Shown here one piece after another: positions 47,998 through 56,067 of a DNA stretch of 64,000 nucleotides (its first letter is position 1; every line of letters starts with the position of its first letter). A model generated the notes under the pieces. The model searched no databases. It worked only from the letters and a program-made list of their open reading frames with translations, and had not been told where the DNA came from. The DNA is from Streptomyces sp. 130 (GTDB taxonomy: Bacteria; Actinomycetota; Actinomycetes; Streptomycetales; Streptomycetaceae): positions 203,790 through 267,789 of the forward strand of contig NZ_VJNO01000003.1 of assembly GCF_007096885.1 (NCBI RefSeq), read 5' to 3'. A program made the translations under genes and the position numbers.

Positions 47998-48216
47998 CTA
48001 CCCGGCGTCCGCCTCCATCGCCCGCACCAGTCCGGCGGGCCGCATGTCCGTCCACGCGGCCTCGATGGCGTCGAGACACTCCTGTCGCGAACCCTCCGGG
48101 CCGCCGACGCTCCAGCCGCCCGGAACGTCGATGTGCGCCGGCCACAGCGAATACTGACCCTCGCCGTTCACCAGCGTCACGAACCGACCCGACTCGTCGT
48201 CGAAAGGATTGGCCAC
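47998..48216 (-). CDS. mbtH: MbtH-like NRPS chaperone
   Basis: 72 residues with the family signature spread over the whole protein: NPFDDESGRF, LVNGEGQYSLWP, VPGGWSV, EGSRQECLDAIEAAWTDMRP. The three conserved tryptophans (SLWP, GGWS, AAWTDM) are present. MbtH proteins bind adenylation domains and are often needed for their solubility or activity. GTG 48216 is chosen because GGGGGG lies a few bases upstream and it gives the usual length of about 70; the frame continues 33 bases further. It is the first gene of the NRPS unit. Confidence 0.93.
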   Translation of the reverse strand: MANPFDDESGRFVTLVNGEGQYSLWPAHIDVPGGWSVGGPEGSRQECLDAIEAAWTDMRPAGLVRAMEADAG

Positions 48217-48773
48217 GACCGTCCCCCCACTTGTTTTCCCACATGCCATCGCATGTTCTTCAGATATATGCAGGCTCGTCGCGCGGATTCACCGTTCCCC
48301 CACCACCGGACCGCCCACCCCTACCGCGCAAGCCCGGCCGCGCGGGGCGGAGATACGTTACGCCTCGGGATACCGGCGTGACGCCGATGGCCGGCCGGTC
48401 ATCCGGCTTCGCCCGTTCACGCCAATCACCATAGAGGACCACCGACAGCTCAAGAGACGAATTCGGACCATTACTTATCCGCCCGCAGGGCCGCGACGTG
48501 CGCGAAGGCCGGCCGGAGACATATGCCACGCCCGCTCCCCCGGGAATTTTCAGCCACCCGATGTCCTGATTGTGCGCATTTCACTAAATACGACCCGCGC
48601 ACTTCCGGATAACCGCCGGCGTACACCCCCTCACCCACGGGCACGCGCCGAACATTCCGCGCTCCCGTGCGCCGGGTGCGCGCCCCATTCGAAATCAATG
48701 GCCATTCCCGTCACTCCGCGTTATTGTCCGGCCCCGGTGCGGGCGGCCACCCGCCGGCGGCGGCCGGCGGCTG
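48217..48773. promoter_or_regulatory. Upstream region of the NRPS locus
   Basis: 557 bases without a credible gene and clearly richer in A/T than the rest of the window. On the minus strand TATATCT (about 48262-48268) could be a -10 box for mbtH. The dyad ACATGC/GCATGT (48241-48246 and 48251-48256, 4-base spacer) sits between it and the mbtH start and could be an operator. The right half (about 48430-48770) shows nothing I can interpret. This is the likely control point and the right-hand boundary of the NRPS cluster. Confidence 0.4.
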
Positions 48774-49403
48774 ATGCGGTACGAATGCCGGGTGACCGAA
48801 GAGACCCCGCCCGCGACCGTGCGCGTGTTCATCGCCCTGGCTCCGCCCGACCCGGCGAAGGACGAGCTGGCCCGGGAGCTGGGCCCCGTCTACCGCACCC
48901 ACCCGCAGGTGCGGTGGAACCGGGTGGAGGACTGGCACATCACCCTGGCCTTCCTCGGCGCGCTCCCGGCGGACACCGTGCCGCTGCTGCGTCCGCCGCT
49001 CGCCGCTCTCGCCGCCTCCCACCCCGCTCCCCGCCTGGCGCTGCACGGCGGCGGCACGTTCGACGAGCGGGTGGCGTGGAGCGGGATCGCCGGCGACCTC
49101 GACGGACTGCACCGGCTCGCGGACGGCGTCCGGGCCGTGGTCCGTGACCGCGGGATCGCCCTGGAGGACCGGCCGCTGCGCCCCCATCTGACCCTCGCCC
49201 GGGTGCGCCGGGGCGACCACACCTCGGCCGGGGAGATCGCCGCGCGGCTCACGCGCTTCCGGGGCCGCCCGTGGCCCGCCGAGCGTCTGCATCTGGTCGG
49301 CGGCAACGCGGGAGACGGCCCCGGGCACATCCGCTACCGCGACATCGAGGCGTGGCCGCTCGGCACGGCGTCCGGTGCCGCCGGGGCCCCCGCACATCCC
49401 TGA
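48774..49403 (+). CDS. thpR: RNA 2',3'-cyclic phosphodiesterase (2H family)
   Basis: 209 residues. Two HxTx motifs define the 2H phosphoesterase fold: HITLAFLG (about 60-67) and HLTLARVRR (about 139-147), which form the symmetric active site hydrolysing 2',3'-cyclic phosphates of RNA ends. VRVFIALAPPD is the typical first strand and RPWPAERLHLVGG the last conserved part. GTG 48792 is an alternative start six codons in; neither has a good ribosome site. Confidence 0.85.
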   Translation: MRYECRVTEETPPATVRVFIALAPPDPAKDELARELGPVYRTHPQVRWNRVEDWHITLAFLGALPADTVPLLRPPLAALAASHPAPRLALHGGGTFDERVAWSGIAGDLDGLHRLADGVRAVVRDRGIALEDRPLRPHLTLARVRRGDHTSAGEIAARLTRFRGRPWPAERLHLVGGNAGDGPGHIRYRDIEAWPLGTASGAAGAPAHP

Positions 49404-49538
49404 GGCGGGCTCGGCCGGCCGTTACGCCAGCCTGACCGGAGTGGGGCGCGGCTCCGTGTGTTGGTGAGGTTCGGGGGTACCCCTGTGGAACGGTGAGCTG
49501 ACTTCGGCTCGCACCACACAGCGGAGAGGGTTGCACTG

Positions 49539-50099
49539 ATGGGACACGGCGGAAACGTGATCGCGGAGCTCACCACGGACCACCGCGAGGTCGACGAACT
49601 GTTCGCGAAGATCGAGGCCCAGCCGGTCGGTGACGAGCGGCGCAGGAAGCTCGCGGACGAGCTGACCATCGAGCTGGTCCGGCACTCCGTGGCGGAGGAG
49701 ATGCACCTCTACCCGGCGGTGCGGCGGTTCGTGGACGACGGCGACGACATGGCCGACAAGGAGCTGGAGGACCACGCGAAGGTGGAGCAGCACCTCAAGG
49801 AGCTGGAGGGGCTGCCGGCGGACGACCCGCAGTTCGACCACCTGGTGGCGAAGCTGAAGCTCGAGGTGAGCGAGCACGTGCGCGACGAGGAGAACCGGCT
49901 GTTCCCGCTGCTGGCGGCGGCGTGCTCCCCCGAGGCCCTGGACGAGCTGGGCGAGAAGGTGCGCACCGCGAAGAAGACCGCTCCGACGCGTCCGCACCCC
50001 TCCGCGCCCGACAGCCCCGCGGGGCTCAAGGTGCTCGGCCCGGGCGCCGGCCTGGTCGACCGGGCCCGCGACCTGCTGAGCGGGCGCGGCAGGGGCTGA
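49539..50099 (+). CDS. Hemerythrin HHE-domain protein
   Basis: 186 residues. Residues 1 to about 135 form a four-helix HHE cation-binding domain: TTDHREVDELF, RHSVAEEMHLYP, LEDHAKVEQHL and SEHVRDEENRLFPLL give the expected metal-binding His and Glu residues. The tail (about 140-186) is disordered and basic. Such proteins bind a di-iron centre and sense or handle oxygen, NO or peroxide. A GAGAGGG ribosome site precedes the ATG. Confidence 0.88.
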   Translation: MGHGGNVIAELTTDHREVDELFAKIEAQPVGDERRRKLADELTIELVRHSVAEEMHLYPAVRRFVDDGDDMADKELEDHAKVEQHLKELEGLPADDPQFDHLVAKLKLEVSEHVRDEENRLFPLLAAACSPEALDELGEKVRTAKKTAPTRPHPSAPDSPAGLKVLGPGAGLVDRARDLLSGRGRG

Positions 50100-50123
50100 A
50101 GCACCTCGGCGCCGCCGGGGACG

Positions 50124-50651
50124 TCAGCAGGCGCGGGCCGGGCCGAGGCGCAGGCGGTCGAGCAGGCCCGCGTGGTGGAGGCGGGCTATCGGCTCCAGCA
50201 GATCGGGGTGGCGCAGCAGCGCGGTGGCGGCCAGATCGTGCCCGCCGGGCTCGGTCAGGCGGCGGAACTCGGCGGGTCCGGTCATCCCGTGTTCGGTCGC
50301 GTCGAGCGCCTTCACCGCTTCCCTCGCCGCTTCGGGCGCGGTGAGCAGATGGGCGGCCCAGCTGGCGACGACCTCGTCCACCCAGCTGCGCCAGGCCGCC
50401 TCCGCCGGACCATCCGCCGGCTGCCCGTGGCCGCCGGTGACCTCGTCCAGGCGGGCTGATCCGCCGGGGCCGGTCAGGACCACGAGGGCGGCGTCCAGGT
50501 CGGTCGGGTAGCGGAGCCAGGCGGCGACCGTGACGGCCTGGCGGGCCTGCGCCTCGGCGAGAGCGGCGGTGAGCGGGCCCCCGCCGGCCGGGAACGCGCG
50601 CGTCAGCCACTGGGTGGTGGCGGCGATGAGCGGGGCAAGGTCTGCGGGCAT
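50124..50651 (-). CDS. Conserved hypothetical protein, 175 aa
   Basis: Mostly helical, Ala/Leu-rich soluble protein (MPADLAPLIAATTQWLTRAF; WLRYPTDLDAALVVLTGPGG; HDLAATALLRHPDLLEPIARL). No recognised motif or signal. ATG 50651 has GAGGGG upstream and the frame beyond it is only shadow of the opposite gene. It lies tail-to-tail with the hemerythrin gene and divergent from the FAD-Rieske oxidoreductase. Confidence 0.65.
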   Translation of the reverse strand: MPADLAPLIAATTQWLTRAFPAGGGPLTAALAEAQARQAVTVAAWLRYPTDLDAALVVLTGPGGSARLDEVTGGHGQPADGPAEAAWRSWVDEVVASWAAHLLTAPEAAREAVKALDATEHGMTGPAEFRRLTEPGGHDLAATALLRHPDLLEPIARLHHAGLLDRLRLGPARAC

Positions 50652-50792
50652 CGGGGCGTCCCCTCGGGTCTGGATCGCCGTGCAGCGTACTGCGCCCGTC
50701 CCCGGCCGCCGTATGACGCGGAGCACCTTCCGGCCGTGGTGTACGTCATGACCGGCGAGACGCCCCGGCCCTGAACGATTGGAGAGCACACG

Positions 50793-52346
50793 ATGAACCA
50801 CCCCCGCCCACTTCCGGGGCTGGACGAGTCCTTCTGGATGGACAGCACCGAAGCGCCCGAGTACCCGCCCCTGGCGTCGGACACCGATGCGGACGTCGTC
50901 GTGATCGGCGGCGGCATCGCGGGCCTGAGCACGGCGTGGGAGCTCAGCCGGGCCGGCCGCGACGTCGTGGTCCTGGAGGCGGACCGCATCGCCGCCGGGG
51001 TGACCGGCTACACGACGGCCAAGGTGTCCGCCCTCCAGTCGCTGGTCTACGACCGGCTGCGGCGGACCCGGGGCGCGGACGCCACCCGGCTGTTCGCGGC
51101 CTCGCAGCTGGACGCGGTGGACCGGGTGGCCGGCATCGTGGAGGAGCTGGGGATCGCGTGCGACCTGGAGCGGGTGAGCGCGTACAGCTACGCGGCGGGC
51201 GAGGAGTCCCGGGAACTGGTCGAGGCGGAGGCGCGCGCCGCCGCGGACGCCGGTCTGGACGTCCGGTACGTCTCCGGGACGGAACTGCCGTTCGCGATCG
51301 GCGGGGCGGTCCGGGCGGACGGCCAGGCCCAGTTCCACCCGCGCAAGTACCTGCTGGCGCTGGCCCGGGACCTGGTCGCGCGGGGCGGCCGCGTCTTCGA
51401 GCGCAGCCGGGTGACCGGGCTGTCCGAGGGGACCCCGTGCCGGGTGACCGCCGAGTCGGGGCGGAGTGTGACGGCCCGGGACGTGGTCGTCGCGACGCAC
51501 TACCCGGTCTTCGACCGCGCGATGCTGTTCGCCCGGCTCTCGCCCCGGCGGGAGCTGGTGGTCGCCGCGCCCATCGCCGCGGACCTGGCGCCGAAGGGCA
51601 TGCACATCACCGAGGACGAGGGGAAGCGCTCGGTGCGCTCCACCCCGCTCGACGACGGCCGGCGCCTGCTGATCGTGACCGGGGAGAGCTTCACCCCGGG
51701 CACCGGCGACCCCGGCGAGCGGTTCCGGCGGCTGGACGCGTGGCTGCACGAGCGGTTCCCGGCGGCCGGCCCGACCGCGTACCGGTGGGCGGCGCAGGAC
51801 AACGACCCCAGCGACACGGTCCCGCTGATCGGGCCGTTCCACATCGGGGCCCGGCACACCTATGTGGCGACCGGGTTCGGCGGCTGGGGGATGACCGGCG
51901 GGGTGCTCGCCGGCCGGCTGCTGACCTCGCTCATCTCGGACGGTGTCCCGCCGCTGCCGTGGGCTGAGCTGTACGACCCCCGGCGGCTGGGGAGCGCGGT
52001 GCGCGAGGCGGGGTCGCTGCTGGGCGCGCAGGCGGAGGTGGCGAAGCACTTCGTCGGCGACCGGCTGCGCGTCAGCCACCTGGACTCGGTGAGCCAGGTG
52101 GCTCCGGGCACGGGGGCGGTGGTCCGGGTGAAGGGCCGCCGCTGCGCCGTGTACCGGGAGCCGGACGGCACGGTGCGGGTGGTGTCCGCGCGGTGCACGC
52201 ATCTGGGGTGCCTGGTGGCGTTCAACGAGGCGGAGACGGCGTGGGAGTGCCCGTGCCACGGTTCGCGCTTCGGGGTCGACGGCTCGGTGCTCCAGGGCCC
52301 GGCGGTGCGCCCGCTGGAGGCGCTGGAGGCGGGCGACGAGGAGTGA
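50793..52346 (+). CDS. FAD-dependent oxidoreductase with C-terminal Rieske [2Fe-2S] domain
   Basis: 517 residues. Residues about 33-400 are a DAO-type flavoprotein: VVVIGGGIAGLSTAWELS for ADP binding, VVLEADRIAAGVTGYTTAK, and TYVATGFGGWGMTGG near the end. Residues about 430-510 are a Rieske domain with both cluster motifs, CTHLGC and CPCHGSRF (two Cys, two His). This fusion is found across bacteria; the substrate is unknown, and an amine or sarcosine-like compound is possible. Start has GGAGAG upstream. Confidence 0.9.
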   Translation: MNHPRPLPGLDESFWMDSTEAPEYPPLASDTDADVVVIGGGIAGLSTAWELSRAGRDVVVLEADRIAAGVTGYTTAKVSALQSLVYDRLRRTRGADATRLFAASQLDAVDRVAGIVEELGIACDLERVSAYSYAAGEESRELVEAEARAAADAGLDVRYVSGTELPFAIGGAVRADGQAQFHPRKYLLALARDLVARGGRVFERSRVTGLSEGTPCRVTAESGRSVTARDVVVATHYPVFDRAMLFARLSPRRELVVAAPIAADLAPKGMHITEDEGKRSVRSTPLDDGRRLLIVTGESFTPGTGDPGERFRRLDAWLHERFPAAGPTAYRWAAQDNDPSDTVPLIGPFHIGARHTYVATGFGGWGMTGGVLAGRLLTSLISDGVPPLPWAELYDPRRLGSAVREAGSLLGAQAEVAKHFVGDRLRVSHLDSVSQVAPGTGAVVRVKGRRCAVYREPDGTVRVVSARCTHLGCLVAFNEAETAWECPCHGSRFGVDGSVLQGPAVRPLEALEAGDEE

Positions 52347-52349
52347 GGG

Positions 52350-53471
52350 CTACCGCCGCGCCATGTACAGGCTGAACGCCTTGTGCAGGACCTTGTTGAG
52401 CGGGTAGTCCCACTCACCGACGTACTCGGCGGCCTGTCCGCCGGTGCCCACCTTGAAGCGGAGCAGCCCCAGCAGGTGGTTGCTCTCGTCCAGGGTGTCG
52501 GTGGTGCCCCGGAAGTCGTAGACGTGGGCGCCCATGGCGTGGGCGTCCCGGATCATCTGCCACTGGATCGCGTTGTTGGGCTGGACCTCGCGCCTGCGGC
52601 TGGTGGACGCCCCGTACGAGTACCAGACGTGCCCGCCGACGGTGAGCATGGTGGCGGCGGCCAGCACCTCGCCGTCGTGCGCGGCGAGGTAGAGCCGCAT
52701 CCGGTCGGGGTGCTCGGCGGTGAGCGCCTTCCACATGCGCTGGAAGTACGCGAGGGGGCGGGGGATGAACCGGTCGCGCTCGGCGGTCTCGGTGTAGAGG
52801 GTGTAGAAGGTGTCCAGGTCGGCGTAGTCGCCCTGGACGACCTTGACGCCGGCCTTCTCCGCCTTCTTGACGTTGCGCCGCCACAGCTGGTTGAACCCGG
52901 CCAGGATGTCGTCGGGCGAGCGGCCGGCGAGGGGGAGCTGGAAGACGTAACGGGGCTGTCCGGCGGCGAATCCGTCCTCGCTGCCGCCACCGGACCGCTG
53001 CCAGCCCGCCGCCCGCAGACGGGCCGTCAGCGCCAGGGCGCGGGGGTCCTCTTCGGTGGGTGCGACCTCGCCGAGGCGGTGGGCCCCGGGGTCGGCGATG
53101 GCCTCCTTGACGGTGGCCGCGTCCCAGCGGCGGGCGACGACGGGCGGGCCCATCTTCACGGTGAACGCGCCCCGCCCCTTGAGGTGCTCCAGGAGCGGGT
53201 CCAGCCACCGGTCGAGGTCGTCGTCGTACCAGTCGATGACGGGGCCCTCGGGGAGGTAGGCGAGGTGGCGCCCGATCTTCGGCAGCGGCCGGTACAGGAC
53301 GAGGGCGGTGCCGGCGATCCGGCCCGCGCCGTCGAACCAGCCGAGGCTCTCGGCCCGCCAGTCGGGCTTCACCTCACCCCAGGACGGGACCTGCATGTGG
53401 CTCGCGGACGGCAGACCGTCCACGTACGCAAGGTGCTCGTCCCGGCTGATCGTCCTCAGGCTGAGGTCCAT
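52350..53471 (-). CDS. FemABX-family peptidyltransferase (peptidoglycan bridge, FemX type)
   Basis: 373 residues made of two GNAT-like lobes. Typical points are SASHMQVPSWGEVKPDW near the start, NQLWRRNVKKAEKAGVKV in the first lobe, and YGASTSRRREVQPNNAIQW followed by YDFRGTTDTLDESNHLLGL in the second. In Streptomyces FemX adds the first glycine, from Gly-tRNA, to the peptidoglycan stem peptide; this may be that enzyme or a paralogue. Its stop is 3 bases from that of the convergent FAD-Rieske gene. Confidence 0.87.
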   Translation of the reverse strand: MDLSLRTISRDEHLAYVDGLPSASHMQVPSWGEVKPDWRAESLGWFDGAGRIAGTALVLYRPLPKIGRHLAYLPEGPVIDWYDDDLDRWLDPLLEHLKGRGAFTVKMGPPVVARRWDAATVKEAIADPGAHRLGEVAPTEEDPRALALTARLRAAGWQRSGGGSEDGFAAGQPRYVFQLPLAGRSPDDILAGFNQLWRRNVKKAEKAGVKVVQGDYADLDTFYTLYTETAERDRFIPRPLAYFQRMWKALTAEHPDRMRLYLAAHDGEVLAAATMLTVGGHVWYSYGASTSRRREVQPNNAIQWQMIRDAHAMGAHVYDFRGTTDTLDESNHLLGLLRFKVGTGGQAAEYVGEWDYPLNKVLHKAFSLYMARR

Positions 53472-53511
53472 CGGTGTGCTCCTCGTCCACGGGTCGTGAT
53501 CCTTCGGCAGC

Positions 53512-54936
53512 CTACTGGCGGTCGCCGGGGCCCACGAGGCGAGCGGGCGTTCGAGCGAGAGCCCCGCGGGGCAGCAGCGACGCCGGGATCAGCCCGAGCG
53601 CGGCGAGCACCGCCACCGCGGGCAGCGCCTGGCCCGGCGCGAACTCCGCTACGGGAAGGAGCCGGTGCCCCGGTCCGGCGACGGCCGGCGGGGTGCGCGG
53701 CATCAGTCCGGCGGCGACGGCGATCCCGAGGGCGGTGCCCACGTTCATGGCGGTCTGCTTGAGGCCGCCGGCCACCCCGGCGTACCCGGGCGGGGCGTCC
53801 CCGACGACGGTCCCGGTGGCGGTGACCATGACGGCGGTGAAGCCCGCGCCCAGCACCGCGAGGACGAGGCCGGTCTCCCACGAGGGGCCGGGGCGGGAGA
53901 GGCCCAGCACGGCCACGACGACGCACAGCTGGCCGGTGATCGCGGTGCGGCGCGGCCCGAACCGGCCGAGCGCGGCCGAGGCCGCGGGCGCCCCGGCGAT
54001 CATGAGCAGGGTCAGCGGCAGGCAGCGCAGCCCGGTGGCGAGCGGATCGAGGCCGAGCCCCTGCTGCAGGAAGAACGTGACGACGAACAGCGCGCCGAAC
54101 AGGCCGCCGGAGGTGGTGAGGAGCAGCGCCATCGAGGCCGTCACCGGCACGGAACGCGTGACGGCCGACGGCACGACCGGCTGGGCGCTGCGGCGTTCGT
54201 ATCCGACGAGCCCCGCCCCGAGGAGCATGCTCAGCAGCAGCCCGAGCCCCGTCCGGTGGCCGGTCCATCCCTGGTCGGGGATGCCCGCCAGGGTGTGGAC
54301 GAGGGCGGCGAGCGCGGCGGCGAGGAGGACGCCGGCCGTGAGGTCGAACCGCTGGTGGCCGGCGCGCGGCACTTCGGGGGTCCGCACGGCGAGGGTGAGC
54401 GCGGCGATCGCCAGGGCGGCCGGGATGTTGATCAGGAAGACGGCGCGCCAGCCCCAGTGCGTGACGAGGACTCCCCCGAGCACCGGACCGGCCGCCGCGG
54501 CCGCCCCGATCGCGCTGGTGCGGAGGGCGACGGCCCGGCCGAGCCGGTCGGCGGGGTAGACGAGCCTGAGCAGGGCGAGGGTCGCGGGCTGCAGGAGCGC
54601 CCCGAAGACCCCTTGTGCGGCACGCAGGGCGATCACGAGGCCGATGCCCTGGGCGAGCGCGACGCCGGCCGACGCGGCGCCGAAGCCGAGCACCCCGACG
54701 CACAGCAGCCGCCGGTGCCCGTAGCGGTCCCCGAGCCGGCCGGCGATCACGAGGAGGGCGGCGACGGCGAGGAGGTAGGCGGTGCTCGTCCACTGGACCT
54801 CGGTGACGGTCGCCCCGAGGTCGTCGCGCAGGTCCGGCTGGGCGACGAGCAGCACGGTGCCGTCCAGGGCGACGATCATCGCGCCGGCCACCGAGGCGAG
54901 GAGCGCGGCGCGGGGCCGTACGGCGGTGCGGGTCAC
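53512..54936 (-). CDS. MFS transporter, DHA2-like (drug/proton antiporter)
   Basis: 474 residues with about 14 hydrophobic segments. GSVAGAMIVALDGTVLLVA-like first helix, antiporter motif A GRLGDRYGHRRLL between TM2 and TM3, and the motif C region GPVLGGVLV in TM5. The GTG start overlaps the stop of the upstream TetR gene (GTGA), so the two are one operon. Probably exports a toxic compound whose presence relieves the TetR repressor. It lies 5 kb beyond mbtH, so a link to the NRPS product is possible but not shown. Confidence 0.88.
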   Translation of the reverse strand: MTRTAVRPRAALLASVAGAMIVALDGTVLLVAQPDLRDDLGATVTEVQWTSTAYLLAVAALLVIAGRLGDRYGHRRLLCVGVLGFGAASAGVALAQGIGLVIALRAAQGVFGALLQPATLALLRLVYPADRLGRAVALRTSAIGAAAAAGPVLGGVLVTHWGWRAVFLINIPAALAIAALTLAVRTPEVPRAGHQRFDLTAGVLLAAALAALVHTLAGIPDQGWTGHRTGLGLLLSMLLGAGLVGYERRSAQPVVPSAVTRSVPVTASMALLLTTSGGLFGALFVVTFFLQQGLGLDPLATGLRCLPLTLLMIAGAPAASAALGRFGPRRTAITGQLCVVVAVLGLSRPGPSWETGLVLAVLGAGFTAVMVTATGTVVGDAPPGYAGVAGGLKQTAMNVGTALGIAVAAGLMPRTPPAVAGPGHRLLPVAEFAPGQALPAVAVLAALGLIPASLLPRGALARTPARLVGPGDRQ

Positions 54937-55589
54937 GCGCCCACCCGGCCGAGGTGGGCGTCGAGGACCGCCGTGACGAGCGGGTCCGGTCCCTCACTCG
55001 CGCCGGGGAGGGCCAGTTGGAGACTGCCGCTCGCCCGGAGCACCGCGATGCCGTGCAGATTGGTCCACAGGGCGGCCGCGGTCAGGGCCGGCGGCGGGGC
55101 CGAGTCGCACGAGGGTCCGGTGCCGCTGTCCGTGCGGCCGGCGCGGTCCAGGGTGACGAGTTCGACGAGGTGCGCGAACAACGGGAGCGTCGAATCGCGC
55201 AGGCGCGGCCGGTCCGGCGCGCCCGCGTCACTCGCATGGGCGTCGCTGTCGAGCAGGTCGTGGCGGAACATCAGCTCGAACATGCCGCCGTGCTCCCCCG
55301 CGTAGCCCAGGAAGGCGTCGGCGAGGCCGCGCAGCTGTTCGCGCGGTGTTACGGCCCCTTCGGCCGCCGCCGCGAGCCGGGCCGCGAGCTCGGTGAAGCC
55401 GCGCCGGGCGATCGCGGAGAGCAGGGTGTGGTGGGTCGGGAAATAGCGGCGCGGGGCCCCGTGCGAGACCCCGGCGCGGCGGGCGATCTCACGGAGGCCG
55501 AGGGAGGCGGAGCCCTCGGTCCTGACGAGTTCGACACCTGCGTCGACCAGGCGTTCCCGCACGGAATTCGCTTGATTCGCTTGATCCAT
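54933..55589 (-). CDS. TetR-family regulator of the MFS gene
   Basis: 218 residues. Helix-turn-helix at about 10-55 (SVRERLVDAGVELVRTEGSASLG, then REIARRAGVSHGAPRRYF); C-terminal ligand domain of the TetR_C_13-like form (AGEHGGMFELMFRHDLL). The ATG at 55589 lies within a perfect operator palindrome, so transcription may begin almost at the start codon, or the true leader is very short. It controls itself and the overlapping MFS gene. Confidence 0.87.
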   Translation of the reverse strand: MDQANQANSVRERLVDAGVELVRTEGSASLGLREIARRAGVSHGAPRRYFPTHHTLLSAIARRGFTELAARLAAAAEGAVTPREQLRGLADAFLGYAGEHGGMFELMFRHDLLDSDAHASDAGAPDRPRLRDSTLPLFAHLVELVTLDRAGRTDSGTGPSCDSAPPPALTAAALWTNLHGIAVLRASGSLQLALPGASEGPDPLVTAVLDAHLGRVGA

Positions 55590-55624
55590 AGACACTGTCT
55601 ACCAGGTGACCGCAGACACTGTCT
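55589..55624. promoter_or_regulatory. Two palindromic operators upstream of TetR/MFS
   Basis: AGACACTGTCT occurs twice, at 55590-55600 and 55614-55624, each a perfect 5+1+5 palindrome (the first extends to 6+1+6), with centres 24 bases apart, about two helical turns. The first covers the regulator's start codon. The second points to the divergent gvpO, so the gas vesicle operon's promoter may be affected too. Confidence 0.7.
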
Positions 55625-55713
55625 ACGCTCCGTGCGCGGCGCTGGCGCGGGGCACACCCCGCGATGCGGGCGCCCAAGATGCGGGCGCGGCGGGAGTGAG
55701 CAGACTGGGTCCC

Positions 55714-56034
55714 ATGGCAGATCAGCGGCGTTCCCAGAGCGGAACCACGAAGACGGCGTCCACGCGACGCGCCCCGTCCGCACGGGGTCCCGAACACGCG
55801 GCGCGCGCTGCCATGCAGAGCCTGGAGGGTCTCATCGACCACCACGCGGAGGGTGTGTCCGCCGTGCGGCGCACCGACGACGGCTGGTGCGTTGTCGTGG
55901 ACGTCCTCGAACTGCCCCGGATTCCGGACACCACGAGCCTCCTCGCCTCCTACGAGGTGCAGCTCGACCGGTCCGGCGAGCTCCTGGAGTACCGCAGGGT
56001 CCGCCGGTACCGCCGGGGCGCCGCCGACGAGTGA
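55714..56034 (+). CDS. gvpO: Gas vesicle protein GvpO
   Basis: 106 residues. The body (AARAAMQSLEGLIDHHAEGV, then GWCVVVDVLELPRIPDTTS and VRRYRRG) is the GvpO family; the first 25 residues are basic and disordered. GvpO is a minor accessory protein needed for gas vesicle formation in haloarchaea, and is the first gene of the Streptomyces locus. The frame opens earlier, at 55606, but ATG 55714 starts at the conserved MADQRR type N-terminus. Confidence 0.85.
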   Translation: MADQRRSQSGTTKTASTRRAPSARGPEHAARAAMQSLEGLIDHHAEGVSAVRRTDDGWCVVVDVLELPRIPDTTSLLASYEVQLDRSGELLEYRRVRRYRRGAADE

Positions 56035-56067
56035 GCGGCGTCCACTCCCCTGCCGGAAGGACATTCC

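Noticed and set aside
25796..48216. Siderophore pathway for the NRPS
   Set aside because: No hydroxyornithine or dihydroxybenzoate pockets, no monooxygenase, no iron transport genes; the codes read Gln, Phe and aliphatic residues.
48260..48698. Small minus-strand frames upstream of mbtH (89 and 75 residues)
   Set aside because: No ribosome sites, no conserved pattern and composition unlike the neighbouring genes; the region looks regulatory.
53512..54936. MFS gene as the dedicated exporter of the NRPS product
   Set aside because: It is 5 kb away with unrelated genes between, and forms its own operon with a TetR regulator; kept only as a possibility.
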